A stretch of 64,000 nucleotides of DNA from an uncultured Allomuricauda sp. (GTDB taxonomy: Bacteria; Bacteroidota; Bacteroidia; Flavobacteriales; Flavobacteriaceae): positions 62,001-126,000 of the forward strand of contig NZ_CANMOO010000004.1 of NCBI RefSeq assembly GCF_947499585.1, read 5' to 3'. The stretch's first letter is position 1. Each line of letters starts with the position of its first letter. A program made the translations under genes and the position numbers. The notes below the pieces were generated by a model, which saw only the letters and a list, made by a program, of their open reading frames with translations, searched no databases and had not been told where the DNA came from. This document shows, piece by piece, positions 1-9,551 of this stretch.

Positions 1-500
1 TTAAAATACGTTGTGATATCACCAACTTGTCCCATTCCACCAGAAAGATGGATCAAGGATTCATCAAAACCTTGATCATTTGGTCTACTTGGGTAATTAT
101 CACCCAAATGCCATTTGCCAAAAACCCCTGTTTTGTAACCTTCTTGTTTTAGCATTTCGGCAATGGTAACCTCGCTTGATGCCATTATTGCACCGCCATT
201 GTAGGTATCCCTTATACCTGTGCGCAAGGAATAGCGCCCTGTCAAAAGACTTGAACGGGTTGGGGCGCATACCGGGGAGACATAAAAGTTGTTGAAACGA
301 ACACTTTCGGTAGCAAATTTATCTATCACCGGGGTTTGTACATGTGGGTTTCCTGTAATACCAAGGTCACCATAGCCCTGATCATCAGTCATGATTAGTA
401 TAACGTTCGGATGTAGTTTTTCCTGAGCGAAAGCTTTAACGGAACACAATGACAAACAAGAGCATATCAGTACAAAGATGTTTCCAATTTTTAATTTCAT
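1..500 (-). CDS. Secreted type I sulfatase, 5' part only (runs off window start)
   Basis: The reverse strand from the ATG at 498-500 encodes about 166 residues with no stop before the window edge, so the C-terminal two thirds are missing. Residues 1-26 form a signal peptide ending AFAQ. The metal-binding start of the alkaline-phosphatase fold follows (MTDDQGYGD), then CAPTR, the C-x-P-x-R motif whose Cys becomes formylglycine, and GKWHLG, the second sulfatase signature. These define a type I sulfatase of the arylsulfatase class, exported and probably acting on a sulfated glycan or ester; the substrate cannot be read from this fragment. An anaerobic-type sulfatase-maturing enzyme would be needed elsewhere in the genome. 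Confidence 0.9.
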   Translation of the reverse strand, partial: MKLKIGNIFVLICSCLSLCSVKAFAQEKLHPNVILIMTDDQGYGDLGITGNPHVQTPVIDKFATESVRFNNFYVSPVCAPTRSSLLTGRYSLRTGIRDTYNGGAIMASSEVTIAEMLKQEGYKTGVFGKWHLGDNYPSRPNDQGFDESLIHLSGGMGQVGDITTYF

Positions 501-589
501 TGGTAGGTTTGCTTTTAACGTATTTAATTAGCTATAATATACACCTTTATACTACCCAATAAAACCAAAAGTGAAGGATATTAAAATCC

Positions 590-1414
590 TTATACAGCCA
601 CAATCCCTTTAATATGCGGGTGCGGATTATAGTTCACCAACTCAAAATCATCAAAAGTAAATTCGAAAATATCCTTTACAGCAGGATTAATGCGCATTTT
701 GGGCAATGGTCTTTGGTCTCGACTTAACTGGAGTTCCACTTGCTCCATATGGTTATTGTAAATATGGGCATCACCAAAGGTGTGGATGAAATCCCCAGGC
801 TCATATCCGCAAACTTGAGCCATCATCATGGTAAACAAGGCATAGGAGGCAATATTAAAGGGCACGCCCAAAAAGATATCCGCACTACGTTGGTACAATT
901 GGCAAGACAATTTACCATCCGCCACATAAAACTGAAAAAACGCATGGCAAGGTGGTAAAGCTGCTTTACCATTGGAAACATTTTTGGAAAAGGACACCGA
1001 AGTATCTGGCAACACACTGGGGTTCCAAGCGGATACTAGCATACGCCTGCTATTGGGATTGCTTTTTAAGGTTGCAATAACCTCTTTTATTTGGTCAATC
1101 TCTTCACTGTTCCAATTGCGCCATTGATGTCCGTACACAGGGCCCAAATCTCCATTTTCATCTGCCCACTCGTTCCAAATACGTACACCGTTTTCTTGCA
1201 GATAACCAATATTGGTATCTCCCTTTAAAAACCAGAGGAGCTCATGTACAATAGATTTTAAATGCAACTTTTTGGTGGTCACCATAGGAAAGCCTTCGGA
1301 AAGGTCAAATCGCATTTGGTAGCCAAAGACACTTTTTGTTCCTGTTCCGGTACGGTCGCCCTTTTGGTTCCCCTGTTCCAATACATGTTTTAGTAAGTCG
1401 TGGTATTGCTTCAT
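590..1414 (-). CDS. thyA: Thymidylate synthase ThyA
   Basis: Converts dUMP and methylene-tetrahydrofolate to dTMP and dihydrofolate in the cytoplasm. The 274 residues match classical ThyA (about 264) along their length: phosphate-binding Arg in GDRTGTGT (residues 19-26), the Arg pair 123-124, nucleophile Cys156 in [10 protein letters not shown], and the dUMP-binding block [13 protein letters not shown]. There is a loop insertion of about ten residues just before the catalytic Cys (around 138-151). The ATG start gives the normal MKQYHDLL N-terminus. The repeat-rich gap on its 5' side suggests its own promoter rather than readthrough from the nucleoside transporter gene. Confidence 0.97.
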   Translation of the reverse strand: MKQYHDLLKHVLEQGNQKGDRTGTGTKSVFGYQMRFDLSEGFPMVTTKKLHLKSIVHELLWFLKGDTNIGYLQENGVRIWNEWADENGDLGPVYGHQWRNWNSEEIDQIKEVIATLKSNPNSRRMLVSAWNPSVLPDTSVSFSKNVSNGKAALPPCHAFFQFYVADGKLSCQLYQRSADIFLGVPFNIASYALFTMMMAQVCGYEPGDFIHTFGDAHIYNNHMEQVELQLSRDQRPLPKMRINPAVKDIFEFTFDDFELVNYNPHPHIKGIVAV

Positions 1415-1434
1415 ATTCTTTCGTTCTACAAATC

Positions 1435-1641
1435 GTCATTTCGAGTGATTTCAGCATACTGAAATTGTATCGAGAAAAAGGTTTTGGTAAAAGACTTGTT
1501 TTCGATGCAAAATCCTTTTAGGATTTCACTCAAACTGTCATCTTTTTATTCTAAAAATCAATCCGTTAAATTCTTGTCATTTCGAACAAGTACAACATGG
1601 AGAAATCTTTAAAAGACATCTCGACTGCGCTCGATGCGACA
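1435..1641. repeat. Cluster of dispersed palindromic (REP-like) repeat units
   Basis: The 321-base gap between thyA and the transporter gene has no supported gene. It holds three units related to repeats elsewhere in the window: a GTCATTTCGAG unit at 1435-1479, a GTCATTTCGAAC...GAGAAATCT unit at 1576-1608, and CATCTCGACTGCGCTCGATG plus CGACA at 1617-1641. The last unit recurs identically at 12701-12726. The units are short, internally palindromic and non-coding, as expected of REP-type elements. No transposase is nearby. Confidence 0.7.
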
Positions 1642-1735
1642 GAAAAATTAAATCTGTCTAAAATACTTCAAGAATAAAGTTATGTAAAAAGAATGTTGAT
1701 TGACTTATAAAGATTTTATCAACGGATTGGAATAC

Positions 1736-3199
1736 TTACCCTAGAATCATTCCTGCAATGGTTGCGGATAGGAGGGAGGCCAATGAACCGCCCAAAACAG
1801 CTTTCATACCAAACTCAGACAAAGTTTTACGTTGACCTGGCGCCAACGAACCTATTCCACCAATTTGAATACCAATTGAAGCAAAATTGGCAAAACCACA
1901 AAGCATATAAGTGGCCATAATTACGGACTTGTTATAGGTAAAGTGTAAATTATTGGTCATGGTTTTCAACTCTGCCAACTGAACATAACCCACAAACTCG
2001 CTGGCTACAAGTTTAATTCCCAACAGCTGTCCCATGAGCATGATATCTTCATTTGCTACACCAATGAGCCACATTAATGGCGCAAAAACAGTTCCCAACA
2101 CTGCTTCTAGAGAGAAACTGTCATAGGGCGAATTATCTGCAATCAAGGTGTTAAGGGTGGTTACATCACCAACCCAACCTAAGATTCCGTTGATCATGGC
2201 TATAAAAGCAACAAAAACCAATAGCATGGCACCTACATTCATGGCTAGTTTTAAACCTTCAGTAGTTCCATTGGCAATGGCGTCCAAAAAATTGGCACCT
2301 ATTTTTTCAGAAGATACTTTTACTTCAGTATTTATACTTTCCGTCTGCGGATATAGGATTTTTGAAATTATGATAGCTCCAGGGGCTGCCATCACAGAAG
2401 CAGCCAATAAGTGTTTGGCGAAAATCAAGCGCAGCGCAGGGTCATCCCCACCTAAAAATCCAATGTAAGCTGCCAACACAGCGCCAGCAACTGTAGCCAT
2501 GCCACCAATCATGACCAAAAGGATTTCCGACTTATTCATTTTTTCCAAATAGGCTTTGATAAGCAATGGTGCTTCAGTTTGCCCTAAAAAAATGTTTCCT
2601 GCTATAGAGAGGCTTTCTGCACCAGAAATACCTAAGGATTTTGTTAGTAACCATGCCAATGCCCTGACCACTTTTTGTATCACCCCCATATAAAATAAGA
2701 CGGAGGTCAATGCAGAAAAGAAAATGATTGTTGGCAATACTTGAAAGGCAAAAATGAACCCAAAGGTATCCATATCCACAACCAAACCTTCAAAGAGAAA
2801 CTGGCTTCCTGCTCGGGTAAAATCCAGAATACTTACAAAGACCTGTCCAATTTTTTCAAACGCATATTGTACAAAAGGAACCTTAAGTACCCCTATTGCA
2901 ATTAATAATTGCAATCCAAGACCTATTGCAACGGTCTTCCAGTTAATGGCTTTTCTATTGGAACTGAAAAGGAATGAGATGAAAATCAATACTGCCATTC
3001 CCAATACTCCCCTCCACAATGTGGTAAAAGTAAATCCTTGATTAGCAATTAACTGTGGTGTTTCTTGAACGGTGATGTCATCAATTATGGTTGTGCCTAT
3101 TACACTGTTAATAGAGTCTACGGGCAAGGTGTTTTGTCCATAAGATGAGACACAGATAAATAATAAAAGTATTAGGAAACTTTTGGTTTTCTTACCCAT
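1736..3199 (-). CDS. Concentrative nucleoside transporter (CNT/NupC family)
   Basis: Inner-membrane symporter for nucleosides driven by H+ or Na+. The 487 residues include an N-terminal extension with a signal-like segment (1-22), a periplasmic-looking stretch to about 58, and then the CNT core of hydrophobic helices. GQTEAPL at 206-212 is the substrate and cation site of CNTs. A later N-x-x-S pair (in CGFANFASIG) matches the second nucleoside-binding site of VcCNT. The extended N-terminus is longer than in E. coli NupC. It sits 9 bases after the DUF151 gene on the same strand, so it is probably cotranscribed. With thyA and the deoxynucleoside kinase at 13.7 kb it would serve nucleoside salvage. 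Confidence 0.92.
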   Translation of the reverse strand: MGKKTKSFLILLLFICVSSYGQNTLPVDSINSVIGTTIIDDITVQETPQLIANQGFTFTTLWRGVLGMAVLIFISFLFSSNRKAINWKTVAIGLGLQLLIAIGVLKVPFVQYAFEKIGQVFVSILDFTRAGSQFLFEGLVVDMDTFGFIFAFQVLPTIIFFSALTSVLFYMGVIQKVVRALAWLLTKSLGISGAESLSIAGNIFLGQTEAPLLIKAYLEKMNKSEILLVMIGGMATVAGAVLAAYIGFLGGDDPALRLIFAKHLLAASVMAAPGAIIISKILYPQTESINTEVKVSSEKIGANFLDAIANGTTEGLKLAMNVGAMLLVFVAFIAMINGILGWVGDVTTLNTLIADNSPYDSFSLEAVLGTVFAPLMWLIGVANEDIMLMGQLLGIKLVASEFVGYVQLAELKTMTNNLHFTYNKSVIMATYMLCGFANFASIGIQIGGIGSLAPGQRKTLSEFGMKAVLGGSLASLLSATIAGMILG

Positions 3200-3208
3200 G
3201 TAAAAGGT

Positions 3209-3844
3209 TTATTTGCGCTTGGAAATTTCGTCCCTTAATTTAACAGCCTTTTCGTAGTCTTCATTGGCAACTGCTTTATCCAATTCTTTGTATAGCTCTT
3301 CTAGGGTAAGTTCTCTATATCCTTGTGATGATGCTCCAGATTCTATTTCCACTGTTTCACCTTCTTGGAGAATTTCATCTACTACTATGCTATCATCGTC
3401 ATCTTCGTTTTCCTCATTTTCCTTTGAAGAGAATTTAAGGAAGATTCCTGCTTTGTCCAATATCGTTTTATAGGTGAAAATTGGGGCATCAAAGCGAAGC
3501 GCCAGGGCAATAGCATCGCTTGTACGGGCATCTACAATTTCTTCAACCTTATCCCGCTCACATATAATGCTCGAATAGAAAACACCATCTACAAGCTTAT
3601 GAATTATAACTTGTTTAATAACAATAGCATATCTATCGGCAAAGTTTTTAAACAAATCATGCGTCAAAGGTCTGGGAGGTTTTATTTCTTTTTCAAGGGC
3701 AATTGCTATGGATTGCGCTTCAAAGGCACCAATAACAATTGGAAGTTTTCTATCTCCATCAACTTCATTTAAAATAAGAGCATACGCGCCGTTTTGTGTC
3801 TGGCTGTAAGATATCCCCTTTATTTTTAATCGTACTAAGCTCAT
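3209..3844 (-). CDS. Bifunctional-nuclease-family (DUF151) protein with C-terminal UVR motif
   Basis: Residues 1-135 are the DUF151/BFN domain (pattern ILNEVDGDRKLPIVIGAFEAQSIA, then DARTSDAIALALR). An acidic linker follows (about 140-160, E/D-rich), and then a UVR-type helical hairpin at about 175-209 (ELYKELDKAVANEDYEKAV). This two-domain form is usual in Bacteroidetes. A nuclease role is reported for plant BFN homologues, but the bacterial function is unproven. It lies between etfA and the CNT transporter, with a strong terminator separating it from etfA, so it may have its own promoter in the 3845-3934 gap. Confidence 0.88.
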   Translation of the reverse strand: MSLVRLKIKGISYSQTQNGAYALILNEVDGDRKLPIVIGAFEAQSIAIALEKEIKPPRPLTHDLFKNFADRYAIVIKQVIIHKLVDGVFYSSIICERDKVEEIVDARTSDAIALALRFDAPIFTYKTILDKAGIFLKFSSKENEENEDDDDSIVVDEILQEGETVEIESGASSQGYRELTLEELYKELDKAVANEDYEKAVKLRDEISKRK

Positions 3845-3860
3845 ATTATCTTCCTAAAAC

Positions 3861-3908
3861 CAAAAAAGGCTGTTCAAATAAGCGGCAATACCAGTTATCT
3901 GAACAGCC
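3861..3908 (-). terminator. Rho-independent terminator after etfA
   Basis: On the minus strand a 14-bp stem (arms 3868-3881 and 3895-3908, one mismatch, core GGCTGTTCA) is followed by TTTTTTGGTTTT. It ends the etfBA transcript before the DUF151 gene. Confidence 0.8.
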
Positions 3909-3934
3909 CCTTGCAAAGGGCAAATTAACAAAAA

Positions 3935-4903
3935 TTAAGCGTTTTGGGCTTTAAATTCCTTTAATTTTTCGATGAGTTTCGGTACCACCTCAAAGGCATC
4001 GCCGACAATCCCATAATCTGCGGCCTTAAAGAACGGAGCCTCAGGGTCATTGTTGATGACTACTTTGGTTTTTGAAGCACTTACTCCAGCCAAATGCTGA
4101 ATAGCTCCAGAGATACCAATGGCTATATATAGATTGCTGGCTACGGGCTTTCCAGTTTGTCCAACATGCTCACCATGAGAACGCCAGCCTAAATCTGAAA
4201 CAGGTTTGGAACAAGCGGTTGCAGCACCAAGTATTTCTGCCAATTCTTCAATCATGCCCCAATTTTCTGGACCTTTGAGTCCTCGACCTCCTGAAACAAC
4301 CACATCTGCATCTGCAATAGTGGCCTTACCAACAACTTTATCTATTTCAACTGATTTTGTGGTAAAATCTGAATCACCAAGGGTAGGGTCAAAACTTTCT
4401 ACTGACGCTGAAACATTATTCTCATGAACACCATAAGCATTATTTGAGACTCCAACGATTTTAGTTTCTGAAGAGATTTCAGTGTGGGCGAAACCTTTAT
4501 TACTGAAAGCCGTTCTTTTTACTACAAAAGGAGAGGTGCTATCTGGAGCGGCCACTACATTAGGTACGTATCCCGCATTTAATTTTGCAGTTAGGATAGG
4601 CCCCAAAAACTTAGTGTCGGCACTTGAGCTGATAATAATTACTTTGGCGCCTTCCGCTTCTACAGCTTGTGCAATAGTATTTGCATAAGCCTTGGCGTTG
4701 AAGGTGCCCAATTGTTCATTGGAAACCTTGAGCACCTTGGATACGCCATAATTACCAAGTGAGGCATCATCATCCGCATTGATAGTAACAGCAGTAACAT
4801 TTGTTCCAAGTTCTTGCGCTACTTTATGGGCATAAGAAGCAACTTCTAATGCATTTTTTTTAAATTTTCCTTTATCGGATTCGGTATAAACTAATACTGA
4901 CAT
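3935..4903 (-). CDS. etfA: Electron transfer flavoprotein alpha subunit
   Basis: Partner of EtfB; together they carry electrons from acyl-CoA and other dehydrogenases to ETF-quinone oxidoreductase. The 322 residues show the variable N-domain and the conserved C-terminal FAD-binding domain: VVSGGRGLKG (203-211), ACSKPVSDLGW (230-240), GQTGKPVASNLYIAIGISG (248-266) and VINNDPEAPFF (282-292). These include the usual FAD-contacting SGAIQH segment. It follows etfB by 19 bases on the same strand, so the two form an operon closed by the terminator at 3861-3908. Confidence 0.97.
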   Translation of the reverse strand: MSVLVYTESDKGKFKKNALEVASYAHKVAQELGTNVTAVTINADDDASLGNYGVSKVLKVSNEQLGTFNAKAYANTIAQAVEAEGAKVIIISSSADTKFLGPILTAKLNAGYVPNVVAAPDSTSPFVVKRTAFSNKGFAHTEISSETKIVGVSNNAYGVHENNVSASVESFDPTLGDSDFTTKSVEIDKVVGKATIADADVVVSGGRGLKGPENWGMIEELAEILGAATACSKPVSDLGWRSHGEHVGQTGKPVASNLYIAIGISGAIQHLAGVSASKTKVVINNDPEAPFFKAADYGIVGDAFEVVPKLIEKLKEFKAQNA

Positions 4904-4922
4904 ATTTTATAGATTCTAATTC

Positions 4923-5669
4923 TTAAATCACCTTAGCTTCGTTGTGCAACAGATTTATTAACTCACCTACATTATCGGCATCAACCAATGTAACAGGTCC
5001 CTTAGCAGCAGGTTTCTCAAATTTTTGATCATTGGTAAGTTTAGGCGCATCAATTGGTTCAACCACATTCAATGCTTTTTTTCTAGCCATCATTATTCCA
5101 CGCATGTTAGGGATACGTAGATCACTTTCTTCAACCAATCCTTTTTGACCTCCTATTACTAAAGGAAGAGAAGTGCTAATTTTTTCTTTTCCGCCATCAA
5201 TCTCACGCATGGCAGTTGCACTGGTCCCATCAACTTCAAGACCAATACAGGTATTCACAAAATTCATGTCCAATAGTGTGGCCAAGATTCCTGGAACCAT
5301 ACCGCCGTTATAATCTATGGATTCCCTTCCGGCAATGACTAGGTCGTATCCTCCATTTTTTACTATTTCGGCCAATTGTCTTGCAACAAAAAAACCATCG
5401 GTTGGTTCTGCGTTTATTCGTATGGCTTCGTCTGCCCCTATGGCAAGAGCTTTACGTATTGTGGGCTCAGTTTGTGCTCCACCTACAGTAGCCACATGCA
5501 CTGCAGCTCCTTGTTTTTCTTTAAACCACATGGCTCTTGTTAATCCAAACTCATCATTGGGATTAATAACAAATTGTACGCCGTTTGTATCAAACTTTGT
5601 ATCCCCTTCCGCAAAATTGATTTTAGAAGTGGTATCCGGTACGTTGCTAATGCAAACTAAAATCTTCAT
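4923..5669 (-). CDS. etfB: Electron transfer flavoprotein beta subunit
   Basis: AMP-binding small subunit of ETF (248 residues, normal length). Visible family motifs are KILVCISNVPDTTSKI at the N-terminus, NPNDEFGLTRA near residue 37, AGRESIDYNGGMVPG near 112 and the recognition-loop segment MRGIMMARKK near 190. First gene of the etfBA transcript. Its promoter lies in the gap shared with divergent pdhB, where a perfect palindrome overlaps the expected -33 region. Confidence 0.97.
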   Translation of the reverse strand: MKILVCISNVPDTTSKINFAEGDTKFDTNGVQFVINPNDEFGLTRAMWFKEKQGAAVHVATVGGAQTEPTIRKALAIGADEAIRINAEPTDGFFVARQLAEIVKNGGYDLVIAGRESIDYNGGMVPGILATLLDMNFVNTCIGLEVDGTSATAMREIDGGKEKISTSLPLVIGGQKGLVEESDLRIPNMRGIMMARKKALNVVEPIDAPKLTNDQKFEKPAAKGPVTLVDADNVGELINLLHNEAKVI

Positions 5670-5691
5670 ATTTTCTTTACGTTTAACGCAT

Positions 5692-5699
5692 CAAAGATA
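5692..5699 (-). promoter_or_regulatory. Candidate -7 box for etfB (TATCTTTG)
   Basis: On the minus strand TATCTTTG matches the Bacteroidetes -7 consensus TAnnTTTG exactly, 22 bases before the etfB ATG. No clear -33 TTG is seen; its place is taken by the palindrome at 5716-5739. Such 8-mers are common by chance in AT-rich DNA, so position is the main support. Confidence 0.45.
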
Positions 5700-5715
5700 G
5701 CCATAAAAATCTGAT

Positions 5716-5739
5716 ATTTATTATGCATGCATAATAAAT
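5716..5739. promoter_or_regulatory. 24-bp perfect palindrome, putative operator between etfB and pdhB
   Basis: The sequence ATTTATTATGCA followed by its exact reverse complement forms a perfect 24-bp palindrome with core TGCATGCA. It lies 16 bases upstream of the etfB -7 box, over the expected -33 region, and about 50 bases upstream of the pdhB -7 box. There is no T-run, so it is not a terminator. Position and symmetry suggest a dimeric repressor or activator site controlling etfBA and perhaps pdhB; the regulator is unknown. Confidence 0.5.
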
Positions 5740-5789
5740 TTTGTTCTTTTTTTTGGTTTTTATGGGCGTATTGTTCTTGTATATTTTGC

Positions 5790-5797
5790 TATTTTTG
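5790..5797 (+). promoter_or_regulatory. Candidate -7 box for pdhB (TATTTTTG)
   Basis: Exact TAnnTTTG match 46 bases before the pdhB ATG, with a TTG at 5771-5773 (16-base spacing, slightly short). Supported by motif and position only. Confidence 0.4.
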
Positions 5798-5843
5798 CTT
5801 GCATTTTTTAATGCACGTTAACTAAACTTTTTAGTACTACTTA

Positions 5844-6821
5844 ATGAAAACACTACAGTTCAGAGAAGCTATCCAACAGGCAATGTCCGAAGAGATGCGA
5901 AAAGATGATACCATATACTTAATGGGAGAAGAGGTTGCAGAGTATAATGGAGCCTATAAAGCTTCTAAAGGAATGCTTGATGAATTTGGACCAGAACGTG
6001 TAATTGATACTCCTATTTCTGAATTAGGTTTTTCAGGTATTGGTGTGGGTTCTGCAATGATAGGAAACAGACCAATCATTGAGTTTATGACTTTTAACTT
6101 TGCTTTGGTGGGGATTGATCAAATCATAAACAATGCTGCCAAGATTAGACAAATGTCTGCAGGCCAGTTTCCATGTCCCATAGTTTTTAGGGGACCTACT
6201 GCATCTGCGGGACAATTGGCGGCAACACATTCCCAAGCTTTTGAAAGTTGGTATGCCAATTGCCCAGGATTAAAGGTTGTTGTGCCATCTAACCCATCTG
6301 ATGCTAAGGGATTATTAAAATCTGCAATTCGTGATGATGATCCAGTTATTTTCATGGAATCGGAACAAATGTACGGTGACAAAGGAGAGGTGCCAGAAGG
6401 AGAATTTACAATTCCAATAGGTGTTGCGGATATTAAAAGAGAAGGAACCGATGTTACCATTGTTTCTTTTGGAAAAATTATAAAAGAAGCATATAAGGCT
6501 GCAGATGAGTTGGAAAAAGAAGGAATAAGCTGTGAGATTATTGACTTGCGTACTGTTCGCCCAATGGATTATGACGCGATTTTAACTTCAGTCAAGAAGA
6601 CCAATAGACTGGTAGTTTTGGAAGAAGCTTGGCCTTTTGGTAATGTTGCTACTGAAATTACATATCAAGTTCAAGACAAGGCATTTGATTATTTGGATGC
6701 ACCTGTTGTAAAAATAAACACAGCAGATACTCCTGCACCATATTCCCCGGTGCTTTTAGCTGAATGGTTACCAAACCATGAAGATGTGATCAAAGCTGTT
6801 AAGAAAGTGTTATATAAATAA
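5844..6821 (+). CDS. pdhB: Pyruvate dehydrogenase E1 component, beta subunit
   Basis: Beta chain of the alpha2beta2 E1 of the pyruvate dehydrogenase complex (325 residues, normal). The start LQFREAIQQAMSEEM, the ThDP-site region ISELGFSGIGVGSAM (about 57-71), and GPTASAGQLAATHSQAFESWYA identify the transketolase-like beta subunit, and the C-terminal domain begins near residue 200. The acid specificity (pyruvate rather than branched-chain keto acid) follows family knowledge and is not proven here. No E1 alpha or E2 gene adjoins it, so it is transcribed apart from its partners, between a divergent etfBA promoter and a terminator at 6847-6881. Confidence 0.92.
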   Translation: MKTLQFREAIQQAMSEEMRKDDTIYLMGEEVAEYNGAYKASKGMLDEFGPERVIDTPISELGFSGIGVGSAMIGNRPIIEFMTFNFALVGIDQIINNAAKIRQMSAGQFPCPIVFRGPTASAGQLAATHSQAFESWYANCPGLKVVVPSNPSDAKGLLKSAIRDDDPVIFMESEQMYGDKGEVPEGEFTIPIGVADIKREGTDVTIVSFGKIIKEAYKAADELEKEGISCEIIDLRTVRPMDYDAILTSVKKTNRLVVLEEAWPFGNVATEITYQVQDKAFDYLDAPVVKINTADTPAPYSPVLLAEWLPNHEDVIKAVKKVLYK

Positions 6822-6846
6822 CAGACTTATATTTGTAAAGTATATT

Positions 6847-6881
6847 AGCCTCTTCAACAAAAGTTGACGAGGCTTTTTTTA
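6847..6881 (+). terminator. Rho-independent terminator after pdhB
   Basis: A 12-bp stem with one mismatch (arms AGCCTCTTCAAC and GTTGACGAGGCT, loop AAAA) is followed by seven T. Confidence 0.85.
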
Positions 6882-6978
6882 AGGAATAGTTTTTGATAAG
6901 AAAATACTTTTAAACCAAATTGACCATGCACTTTTGAAACTCCACTTGTGGATTTCCTAATGCTACAGATATCAAAAC

Positions 6979-9474
6979 ATGAAAAGTTTCCTTTTTATTT
7001 TTTTCTTCTCGTCTTGTTTTTTTGCTTTTTCCCAAACAAAGGTTGGAGGTATTGTTGTGGATGAAACAGGTTCTCCTGTAGCTTTTGCCAATATTATTTT
7101 TAAAGACTCTTCTGAAGGGACCATTACTAATGATAATGGACGCTTTTATATAGAATCTGATGAAACCTATAGTACCATTCTTGTTTCTTTTATTGGATAT
7201 GAGACTAAAGAAATTTTACTGGATAAGAAGGTAAACTATAATATGGAGATTGCTTTGCAAGAATCTGCGGAACAACTTAAAGAAGTTATCGTATACACTG
7301 GCAAGCAATCCAAAAAAAATAATCCCGCCATTGATATATTAAAGAAGATATGGGCTAAGAAACGGGAAAATGGGGTTCGAAAATTCAAACAATATCAATA
7401 CGATAAGTATGAAAAAGTAGAATTTGACCTCAATACCATAGATAGCGCATTGATAAAGAGTAAACTCTTTAAAGGGTTGGAATTCATGTTTGAGGATTTG
7501 GATACGTCTAGAATTACAGGTAAGACCTATCTACCAATGTTCCTAAATGAAAGCTTTTCCAAGATTTACGGGGACAATATTTTGGATGAGGAAAAAGAAG
7601 ATGTGTTGGGTAATAAAAATTCAGGTTTTAGTGGAAACCAATCCATAACAGCTTTTGTGGAGGATTTGTATTCTGATTATGACATTTATAATAATTACCT
7701 GAAGTTTTTTGACAAGAGTTTTACCAGCCCCCTCTCTAAAACCGGAGTAGATACCTATAATTATGTATTGTCAGACAGTACATTTATAGACAATAAGTGG
7801 TGCTACAATATTATTTACTACCCCAGACGAACAAACGAACTCACCTTCAAAGGAGATTTTTGGGTAAGTGATACTACCTACGCTATTAAAAAAATAAATC
7901 TTCAGGTCACTAAAAGTGCTAACATCAACTGGGTTAAGGAAATTTATATAGAACAAGAGTTTGATGTTGTAAACGATTCGGTCTTTTTGCTCAAAAGAGA
8001 TTATATGTTGAGTGATTTTAGTTTTTCTAAAAAGGAAAAGTCGCGAGGTGTATATGGTAAGCGAACAACAGTCTTTGATAATTACAAGTTTGATACGGAT
8101 CGTCCTGAAGAATTCTACAAAGCAGAATCTGATCCCTATGATCCACGTGTATTTGCAAGGGATAGTACATTCTGGAAAAATGCCAGACTTGAAACACTTA
8201 ACGAGGATGAGTCGGGTATATTTAAATTATTGGATACCTTAAAAACGGTCCCTAAGTTTAGAACTTACTATGATATTGTTAGCATTCTTGGTTCTGGTTA
8301 TATAGAAATTGATAAGTGGAATATTGATGTTGGCAATATCTACAGTGTCCTTGGATTTAATGATGCGGAGGGAACGCGTGTTAGACTTGGGGCAAGGACC
8401 TATTTTGGACAGAATGATACCTGGCGATTGGAAGGGTATATGGCTTATGGGTTTACAGACAAAAAAGCAAAACACGGATTCTCGGCCAAGTTTTTACTGG
8501 ATAGAAAATCAAGATTGATTCTCTCAGGAGGAAACCGGAGGGACATTGAACAACTGGGACTAAGTCTCACAAGTACTAATGATGTCTTGGGAAGGAGTAT
8601 TGCTTCTTCATCTTTGGTAACGGTTGGGGCCAATGATCGCCTGACCAATATAAATTTATCAACCCTGAATTTTGAGGTAGAGCCCGCAAAGAATTTTAGA
8701 GTTAGGTTTGGAGGGTCTTTCAGAACGTTAAATTCAGCCTTGCCAGATGCGTTTGGTCTGGACTATATTGATCCAGATTCCCCAACAGGTATTTCTTCAG
8801 AGGTAAAACAATTTGACCTAAACACCACCTTAATATATACCCCAGGAAAAAGAACTATAGGTTACGGGGTAGAACGTGTAAGCATAAATGATGATCACAG
8901 CACACTTCTTCTTAATTATACCAAAGGTGTACGTGGGTTTTTAGAAAGTGATTTTGATTACGAGAAGGTTCAATTTTCGTATAGGCAACCATGGCAAATA
9001 GGTGGTTTTGGTAGATTAACTAGCAGTGTAGAACTTGGTAAGACTTTTGGCGAGGTACCGTTGAGCTTATTAAGCGTAGTTCCTGGAAACCAGACGCTTT
9101 TTACCTTGTACAATACCTTTCCTAATTTGGATTTTTATGAATTTGTGACCGATACCTATGCCACATTACATTTAGAGCATAATTTTAATGGAAGGTTCTT
9201 TTCAAGAATCCCCGTGTTAAGAAAGTTAAACCTTAGGGAAATTGTGGGAATACGAGGAGCATGGGGCCAACTTTCAGATGAAAATATCGCGTTGAGTGCT
9301 CCATCCAACATTCCGTTGATAGCGCCTAATGATCAAATTTATTGGGAGTATTCATTTGGAATAGGGAACATCTTTAAGATTCTTAGGATTGACTTTAACT
9401 TTAGAGGAAATTATTTAGATAATCCAGATGCACGGCGATTTGGTATTACTGGAACTTTCGGATTTAATTTTTAA
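6979..9474 (+). CDS. DUF5686 / carboxypeptidase-regulatory-like outer-membrane protein
   Basis: 831 residues: signal peptide 1-18 (ends FAFSQ), a carboxypeptidase-D regulatory-like beta-sandwich at about 22-105 (GGIVVDETGSPVAFANI, then NGRFYIESDE), a linker, and a long C-terminal region rich in alternating aromatic strands ending in Phe (GFNF). The aromatic C-terminus is typical of outer-membrane barrels. This matches the DUF5686 family of Bacteroidetes, whose function is unknown. It is flanked by terminators or promoters on both sides, so it appears monocistronic. Confidence 0.85.
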   Translation: MKSFLFIFFFSSCFFAFSQTKVGGIVVDETGSPVAFANIIFKDSSEGTITNDNGRFYIESDETYSTILVSFIGYETKEILLDKKVNYNMEIALQESAEQLKEVIVYTGKQSKKNNPAIDILKKIWAKKRENGVRKFKQYQYDKYEKVEFDLNTIDSALIKSKLFKGLEFMFEDLDTSRITGKTYLPMFLNESFSKIYGDNILDEEKEDVLGNKNSGFSGNQSITAFVEDLYSDYDIYNNYLKFFDKSFTSPLSKTGVDTYNYVLSDSTFIDNKWCYNIIYYPRRTNELTFKGDFWVSDTTYAIKKINLQVTKSANINWVKEIYIEQEFDVVNDSVFLLKRDYMLSDFSFSKKEKSRGVYGKRTTVFDNYKFDTDRPEEFYKAESDPYDPRVFARDSTFWKNARLETLNEDESGIFKLLDTLKTVPKFRTYYDIVSILGSGYIEIDKWNIDVGNIYSVLGFNDAEGTRVRLGARTYFGQNDTWRLEGYMAYGFTDKKAKHGFSAKFLLDRKSRLILSGGNRRDIEQLGLSLTSTNDVLGRSIASSSLVTVGANDRLTNINLSTLNFEVEPAKNFRVRFGGSFRTLNSALPDAFGLDYIDPDSPTGISSEVKQFDLNTTLIYTPGKRTIGYGVERVSINDDHSTLLLNYTKGVRGFLESDFDYEKVQFSYRQPWQIGGFGRLTSSVELGKTFGEVPLSLLSVVPGNQTLFTLYNTFPNLDFYEFVTDTYATLHLEHNFNGRFFSRIPVLRKLNLREIVGIRGAWGQLSDENIALSAPSNIPLIAPNDQIYWEYSFGIGNIFKILRIDFNFRGNYLDNPDARRFGITGTFGFNF

Positions 9475-9521
9475 TTAATATTAAGAAAGTAATTTCTTTA
9501 TCTTATTCCTTCAATACTAGC

Positions 9522-9529
9522 TATTTTTG
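9522..9529 (+). promoter_or_regulatory. Candidate -7 box for ppa (TATTTTTG)
   Basis: Exact TAnnTTTG match ending 22 bases before the ppa ATG; no convincing -33 element seen. Confidence 0.4.
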
Positions 9530-9551
9530 CAAAAAAAATAAAAACCTCAAA

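Noticed and set aside
5317..5700. 127-codon plus-strand frame over etfB
   Set aside because: Antisense shadow of the conserved EtfB sequence; no family resemblance.
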